Origin: M3007 sp964621185
Lineage (GTDB): Bacteria; Bacteroidota; Bacteroidia; Chitinophagales; Saprospiraceae
Length of the DNA: 64,000 nucleotides
Assembly (NCBI GenBank): GCA_964621185.1
Contig: CAZULM010000031.1
Span: forward strand, 1-64,000
Direction: 5' to 3'
The first letter of the stretch is position 1. Each line of letters starts with the position of its first letter. Made by a program: the position numbers and the translations under genes. The notes beneath the pieces are model-generated. The model did no database searches and was not told the origin of the DNA. It worked only from the letters and a program-made list of their open reading frames with translations. Below are positions 60,907 to 64,000 of the stretch, piece by piece.

Positions 60907-61281
60907 TCACCTGTCGCTGGAGCCGATAGCCTCCAGTATTTTTTGCAGCGACAGGGGTTTTTCCACGAATGCAGCGGCGCCGTTTTCCAGGGCTCTTTCG
61001 CGCAGGTTCGTCATAGCGCTGATGATGATGACTTGCGCGTCGGGGCAGGTATCGTTGAACCTGCCGATCTGCTCTATGCCGCTGCCGTCGGGCAGGTTGT
61101 TGTCGAGCAGGATGATGTTGGGGCTATAAGTCGGGCATCTTTCCATGGCTTCCCGGAGTGTGGAAACATGTTCGATAGAGTCAAAGTTTCTGCTTAAAAC
61201 GCGCTTCAACAACCGCCCGATCTCGTCCTCATCCTCTACAATCAGCATCTTTTTTGGCAGGTGTGAACCCTCTTGTTTCAT
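60907..61281 (-). CDS. Stand-alone receiver-domain response regulator
   Basis: 124 residues from ATG 61281. A full CheY-like receiver: acidic pair VEDEDE, phospho-acceptor Asp in IILLDNNLPDG, conserved Ser/Thr in IIISAMT, Lys in FVEKPLS. No output domain follows. Such single-domain regulators act through protein partners or phosphorelay. No kinase is adjacent; the nearest in the window is the TPR kinase at 154. Confidence 0.9.
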   Translation of the reverse strand: MKQEGSHLPKKMLIVEDEDEIGRLLKRVLSRNFDSIEHVSTLREAMERCPTYSPNIILLDNNLPDGSGIEQIGRFNDTCPDAQVIIISAMTNLRERALENGAAAFVEKPLSLQKILEAIGSSDR

Positions 61282-61508
61282 AACGTAGTTTTTGAAACAC
61301 TGAAAAAATGTGCCGGAATTTATACCAGGTTTATATTGTTCGGAGTAAAATAACGATTCCAGTGGGAAATGAACCAAAGCGCCGTTTTACTGTTGATATT
61401 ATTGCCCACTTTGGGAAACATATTTCCAAAAATTCGGACAATTTTTTTTGGAACAGGAGTTTTCCACCAAAAACAAAATTCATTCTTAACCAAAACATTT
61501 GCATTATT

Positions 61509-61796
61509 ATGAAAGAATATAAAGTTGCCCTCGGAATTGTGGCCGCTGCCTTGGCGGGAATCGGGATAGGCATGTTGATTTCGCCTAACTCTGGTAAAAA
61601 GAACCGTGAAAAACTGCTCAAGGCATCTGACAAGATCACGAAAAAAGTGCGCAAAGTGGCCCAGGATTCCAACAATTCCATCGAGGAGTTTGCGCAGGAA
61701 ACCATCGAACGGGCAAAAGCTGCGCTTAACCAAGCCAAAGGTTATGCAAAAGCTGAAGCCAACAACCTGAAAGAAAAGCTGGACAAAGCCAGCTGA
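61509..61796 (+). CDS. YtxH-domain stress protein
   Basis: 95 residues: a TM near the N-terminus (VALGIVAAALAGIGIGMLISP) with the YtxH pattern GMLxxPxxGKKNREKL, then an amphipathic coiled coil (SNNSIEEFAQETIERAKAALNQAKG). YtxH proteins are small membrane stress proteins of general function. A strong terminator follows. Confidence 0.88.
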   Translation: MKEYKVALGIVAAALAGIGIGMLISPNSGKKNREKLLKASDKITKKVRKVAQDSNNSIEEFAQETIERAKAALNQAKGYAKAEANNLKEKLDKAS

Positions 61797-61820
61797 TCCC
61801 GATCAGGTTTCCAAAATTCA

Positions 61821-61860
61821 AACAGGTTAAGCCGGGACTTCCGGTTTAACCTGTTTTTTT
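61821..61860 (+). terminator. Intrinsic terminator after YtxH gene
   Basis: AACAGGTTAA (61821) pairs with TTAACCTGTT (61846-61855), with an inner GC-rich stem, followed by a T-run ending at 61860. Placed 25 bases after the YtxH stop. Confidence 0.88.
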
Positions 61861-61873
61861 ATACCTCGCGCCG
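61860..61873. repeat. Half copy of the TATACCTCGCGCCG repeat end
   Basis: TATACCTCGCGCCG is identical to the left end of the 50135 element. It lies between the YtxH terminator and the stop of the convergent lipoprotein gene. Probably a solitary relic of the repeat family. Confidence 0.6.
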
Positions 61874-61874
61874 C

Positions 61875-62339
61875 CTATTTATCCTGGAGGTCTTTGTCGA
61901 ACTCTTCAATGGCCTTGTTCACGCTGGCCTTGAATTCGTTCCATTCCCGCTTGGTGTCTTGTTGGAGCTCTTTGAGGTTCTGTTTGAACTCCGCCCGTTT
62001 TTCTTCCAGCTTGGCGCGGCGCACCTTCCACCTGGCCTTCTCGTCTTTGGCGAACTTGTCCATTTTCGCGTCCATTTCTTTGATCTCCAGGTCTATTTTG
62101 TCCACCGCCTTGTTGAGCTTGGCCGACAATTCGTCGCGTTCCAGCCGGAGCTGCTCCCCGGCCTCGTCTAAGGCGGCAGCGGTACTGTCGCCGACGCGGG
62201 CGGCCTCGTCTTTTATGTCTTTGCCGAGTGCGCTGGCAGAGTCGGCCATTTCTTTCCTGCCTTCGTTGGTGCAAGCGGTAAATGCGAGCAGGAGCATCGC
62301 AGTGAAAAGGGTTGTGATAACTTTTGACTGGCTTTTCAT
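61875..62339 (-). CDS. Coiled-coil lipoprotein
   Basis: 154 residues from 62339 (MKSQSKVITTLFTAMLLLAFTAC; lipobox FTAC). The rest is a highly charged helical coiled coil with many Glu, Lys and Asp (AARVGDSTAAALDEAGEQL, MDAKMDKFAKDEKARWKVRR). Similar proteins are found beside YtxH and DUF1328 genes in stress clusters. Convergent with YtxH; the longer frame to 62633 lacks a signal and is excluded. Confidence 0.82.
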   Translation of the reverse strand: MKSQSKVITTLFTAMLLLAFTACTNEGRKEMADSASALGKDIKDEAARVGDSTAAALDEAGEQLRLERDELSAKLNKAVDKIDLEIKEMDAKMDKFAKDEKARWKVRRAKLEEKRAEFKQNLKELQQDTKREWNEFKASVNKAIEEFDKDLQDK

Positions 62340-62565
62340 ACGTAACAGATTTAGGTTGACAATTAAATGGATGAATACAACAGTCCATAAAACGACATTC
62401 CAATGTTCAAATGGAATGTGCAGCGGGCGTAGCCACCAAAAGTGTTGCTTTTGTTCCCCAAATTTCCGCACAACCCAATCGGCAATGCCGCGCTGTGCTT
62501 GGCACCTGATTTTTACATGCCTGAATATTACTATCCACATTTGCCACCATTTAAATTTCAATATC

Positions 62566-62730
62566 ATGCTACGATGGTCAGTCACCTTTTTGGTAATAGC
62601 AATTATTGCGGCATTGTTGGGCTTTAGCGGCATCGCTGCCGGCTCGGCCTATATCGCCAAGGTTCTTTTCCTTTTGTTCCTAATCCTCTTCGTCGTCAGC
62701 TTGCTGGTGGGAAGAAGGGTTTCTGAATAG
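62566..62730 (+). CDS. DUF1328-family small membrane protein
   Basis: 54 residues, two TM helices: MLRWSVTFLVIAIIAALLGF and YIAKVLFLLFLILFVVSLLV, separated by a short SGIAAGSA loop. This is the YtjA/DUF1328 layout, a widespread tiny membrane protein of unknown function, often next to stress genes. The ATG at 62566 is the only sensible start; it is hidden inside a longer out-of-place open frame. Confidence 0.85.
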   Translation: MLRWSVTFLVIAIIAALLGFSGIAAGSAYIAKVLFLLFLILFVVSLLVGRRVSE

Positions 62731-62767
62731 AATAGCACAACTTTTTCTAACCTAAAATCTATAGATC

Positions 62768-62992
62768 ATGAACCGCATTATTGGAATTGTCCTGCTGGCC
62801 GTCGGCATCATAGCAGGCGCTTATGCCCTTACCCGCCACGAAGACGAGAAAACGGTTCTGGAGATCGGCGAGGTCGAAATCCGGGCAGAAAACAGGAAGC
62901 CGAGCAACAACACACAGCTTTACTACATCATTGCCGCAGTTGGCATCCTTGGCGGTATCGTGATGCTGACCTCAAAAAGGCGCGCTTCATAA
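62768..62992 (+). CDS. Small two-TM protein (DUF3185-like)
   Basis: 74 residues: TM1 (MNRIIGIVLLAVGIIAGAYAL), a short charged loop with EDEKTVLEIGEVEIRAENRK, and TM2 (YYIIAAVGILGGIVMLTS) with a basic end. The layout resembles DUF3185-type small membrane proteins. Cotranscribed with the DUF1328 gene by spacing (37 bases). Confidence 0.65.
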   Translation: MNRIIGIVLLAVGIIAGAYALTRHEDEKTVLEIGEVEIRAENRKPSNNTQLYYIIAAVGILGGIVMLTSKRRAS

Positions 62993-63021
62993 AATGATTT
63001 TTTATTGGGGGAGTTTAGTCT

Positions 63022-63056
63022 GCCATCTCTGGTTGTTACCGGGGATGGCTTTTTTT
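63022..63056 (+). terminator. Intrinsic terminator after the two-TM gene
   Basis: GCCATCTCTGG (63022-63032) pairs with CCGGGGATGGC (63039-63049) at most positions, followed by seven T residues. Confidence 0.8.
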
Positions 63057-63107
63057 GTTCCCTACGTGTGCTCAGTTTTTTGTACCACAGATGTTGCAAT
63101 TCGGTCT

Positions 63108-63151
63108 TTCACCACAGAGTTGCACAGAGTGTTTTCATCACAGAGTTGCAC
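63108..63151 (+). repeat. Inverted partner of the CACAGAGTTGCACAGAG minisatellite
   Basis: TTTCACCACAGAGTTGCACAGAG, then TTTTCATCACAGAGTTGCAC. This is the reverse complement of the units in the 63364-63631 array, about 210 bases away. Confidence 0.8.
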
Positions 63152-63363
63152 GGGATTGGATTTGTTTGAACAGGCTCAAGACATGAATCATCCCGAGTTT
63201 TGATAAAATGGACCTGGTACTTTTATCCACGTTCATGCCCTGAAGGGACAAAATCGTTAAACGGGCTTTATTGCACAGGCTGGTCAGCGCCTGATGTTCA
63301 TGAGTTGACCATTTTACCGCATATTACCTTGCCTGATTTTGAAAATTTCGGGGTAGTTCGTTT

Positions 63364-63631
63364 ACTCTGTGAACCTTTCTGGTGAAAGCACTCTGTGAAC
63401 CTCTGTGCAACTCTGTGGTGAAAGCACTCTGTGAACCTCTGTGCAACTCTGTGGTGAAAACACTCTGTGAAACTCTGTGCAACTCTGTGGTGAAAACACT
63501 CTGTGCAACTCTGTGGTGAAAACACCCTCTGCGCAACTCTGTGGTGAAAACACCCTCTGCGCAACGCTGTGGTGAAAACACCCTCTGTGCAACGCTGTGG
63601 TGAAAACACCCTCTGTGCAACGCTGTGGTGA
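63364..63631. repeat. Minisatellite of nine units, 26-36 bp each
   Basis: The block is built from units of the type ACTCTGTG(AACCTCTGTG)CAACTCTGTGGTGAAAAC. Successive unit lengths are about 26, 36, 36, 36, 26, 28, 28, 28 and 30 bases, with drift (ACCCTCTGCGC, CAACGCTGTGG) toward the right. All open frames that cross it encode repeats of FHHRVAQR or TTELHR and are artefacts. Array length probably varies between strains by slippage. Confidence 0.9.
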
Positions 63632-63653
63632 ATCTCCTGCCACTAACCAACAC

Positions 63654-63687
63654 GAAAAAAAGCGCGCCGGCAAAAGACCGGCGCGCT
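63654..63687 (-). terminator. Intrinsic terminator of the GlsB-type gene
   Basis: AGCGCGCCGG and CCGGCGCGCT (63661-63670, 63678-63687) form a perfect 10-bp stem with an A-run on the left. On the minus strand this reads stem plus T-run, directly after the GlsB gene. Confidence 0.9.
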
Positions 63688-63725
63688 GAAAAGCTATGAA
63701 AACAATACAATCGGGTGTGTCGGAA

Positions 63726-63980
63726 CTAAGGCCTTCTGACAAGGCCGATCAGGAACAGCAATACAAGTGCCCCTATCAAGGCTACCAGGACGGCACCGAG
63801 CAGGCCGCCGCCCATGCTGATGCCCAACTGGGCAAATAACCAGCGGCCGATAAAGCTGCCGATGATGCCGATGACGATGTTGCCGCCAAGGCCGTATCCG
63901 TACCCGCGGCGGATTTCTCCGGCGAGCCATCCGGCTATTGCGCCGACAAGGATCAAGATGATCAAGGTGTTGGTATCCAT
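63726..63980 (-). CDS. GlsB/YeaQ/YmgE-family stress membrane protein
   Basis: 84 residues with the family pattern: MDTNTLIILILVGAIAGWLAG, EIRRGYGYGLGGNIVIGIIG, FIGRWLF, and a last TM GAVLVALIGALVLLFLIGL. These transglycosylase-associated-type proteins are small inner-membrane proteins induced by stress. It belongs with YtxH, DUF1328 and the coiled-coil lipoprotein in the local stress group. Start is clear from the N-terminus. Confidence 0.92.
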   Translation of the reverse strand: MDTNTLIILILVGAIAGWLAGEIRRGYGYGLGGNIVIGIIGSFIGRWLFAQLGISMGGGLLGAVLVALIGALVLLFLIGLVRRP

Positions 63981-64000
63981 TGTTCTAAAATTTTAACGGT

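Noticed and set aside
63298..63742. Minus-strand open frames encoding FHHRVAQR/TTALHRG repeats
   Set aside because: They read through the minisatellite in all three frames; no leader, conserved motif or stop pattern of a real gene.

Overview
The window looks like a chromosomal segment of a Bacteroidota bacterium, probably from the Saprospiria/Chitinophagia side. The evidence is three proteins ending in type B (gliding-motility-type) T9SS sorting domains, a PorP/SprF-like outer-membrane protein, a DUF6922/AbiEii-type toxin-antitoxin remnant, a TPR histidine kinase of the two-component NarL type, and many short palindromic intergenic repeats. No rRNA, tRNA, CRISPR array, integrase or intact transposase was found. 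Assignments rest on reading motifs by eye; no database search was run.

Left part (1-27.1 kb, GC-richer). A TPR sensor histidine kinase is followed by an unusual run of five genes carrying seven SnoaL/NTF2-like domains (2.3-6.5 kb), with a 31-codon lipoprotein-like mini-ORF and a truncated-looking surface protein between them. Next come an MBL-fold hydrolase, an MpaB-type oxygenase, a membrane protein, a decayed fragment, a Tat-exported hydroxypyruvate-isomerase-like protein and an M23 peptidase. At 12.1-18.5 kb is a metabolic cluster: ABC1/UbiB kinase, phasin-like protein, a class III aminotransferase that has lost its PLP lysine and PLP aspartate, an intact class III aminotransferase, and a convergent AMP-forming ligase. 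After it lie an esterase, a collapsed toxin-antitoxin pair, a lone RND pump boxed by 104-bp inverted repeats, and an SNF2 helicase.

Middle and right part (27.3-58.7 kb, visibly more AT-rich). Almost every protein here is exported or membrane-bound. Four units are visible: (i) a membrane TPR-CHAT protease; (ii) a minus-strand T9SS operon with a small protein, a sigma-factor-like/TM/TPR fusion, three paralogous type B surface proteins, an exported caspase-like protein and PorP/SprF; (iii) a plus-strand operon (41.7-50.0 kb) with a MotA/TolQ/ExbB-like channel, three tandem single-TM genes sharing an S-I-G-x-x-L-L-D-V-x-x-N motif, a TM-SH3 protein, a permuted-papain-like protein and two large exported proteins of unknown family; (iv) a second plus-strand operon (50.7-58.7 kb) with an astacin-like metalloprotease, two lipoproteins, a Gly-zipper protein, an exported caspase and a DUF4384-like protein. 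Units iii and iv share a 29-bp upstream element (25/29 identical) plus a second shared block, so they may form one regulon. I regard iii+iv as the best candidate for an undescribed system: an ion-driven envelope machine with a secreted protease module.

Right end (58.8-64 kb, GC-richer again). Small envelope and stress genes: a TonB-C lipoprotein, two exported proteins, an orphan receiver protein, YtxH, a coiled-coil lipoprotein, DUF1328 and GlsB-type membrane proteins, with clear intrinsic terminators and a minisatellite made of a CACAGAGTTGCACAGAG-type unit.
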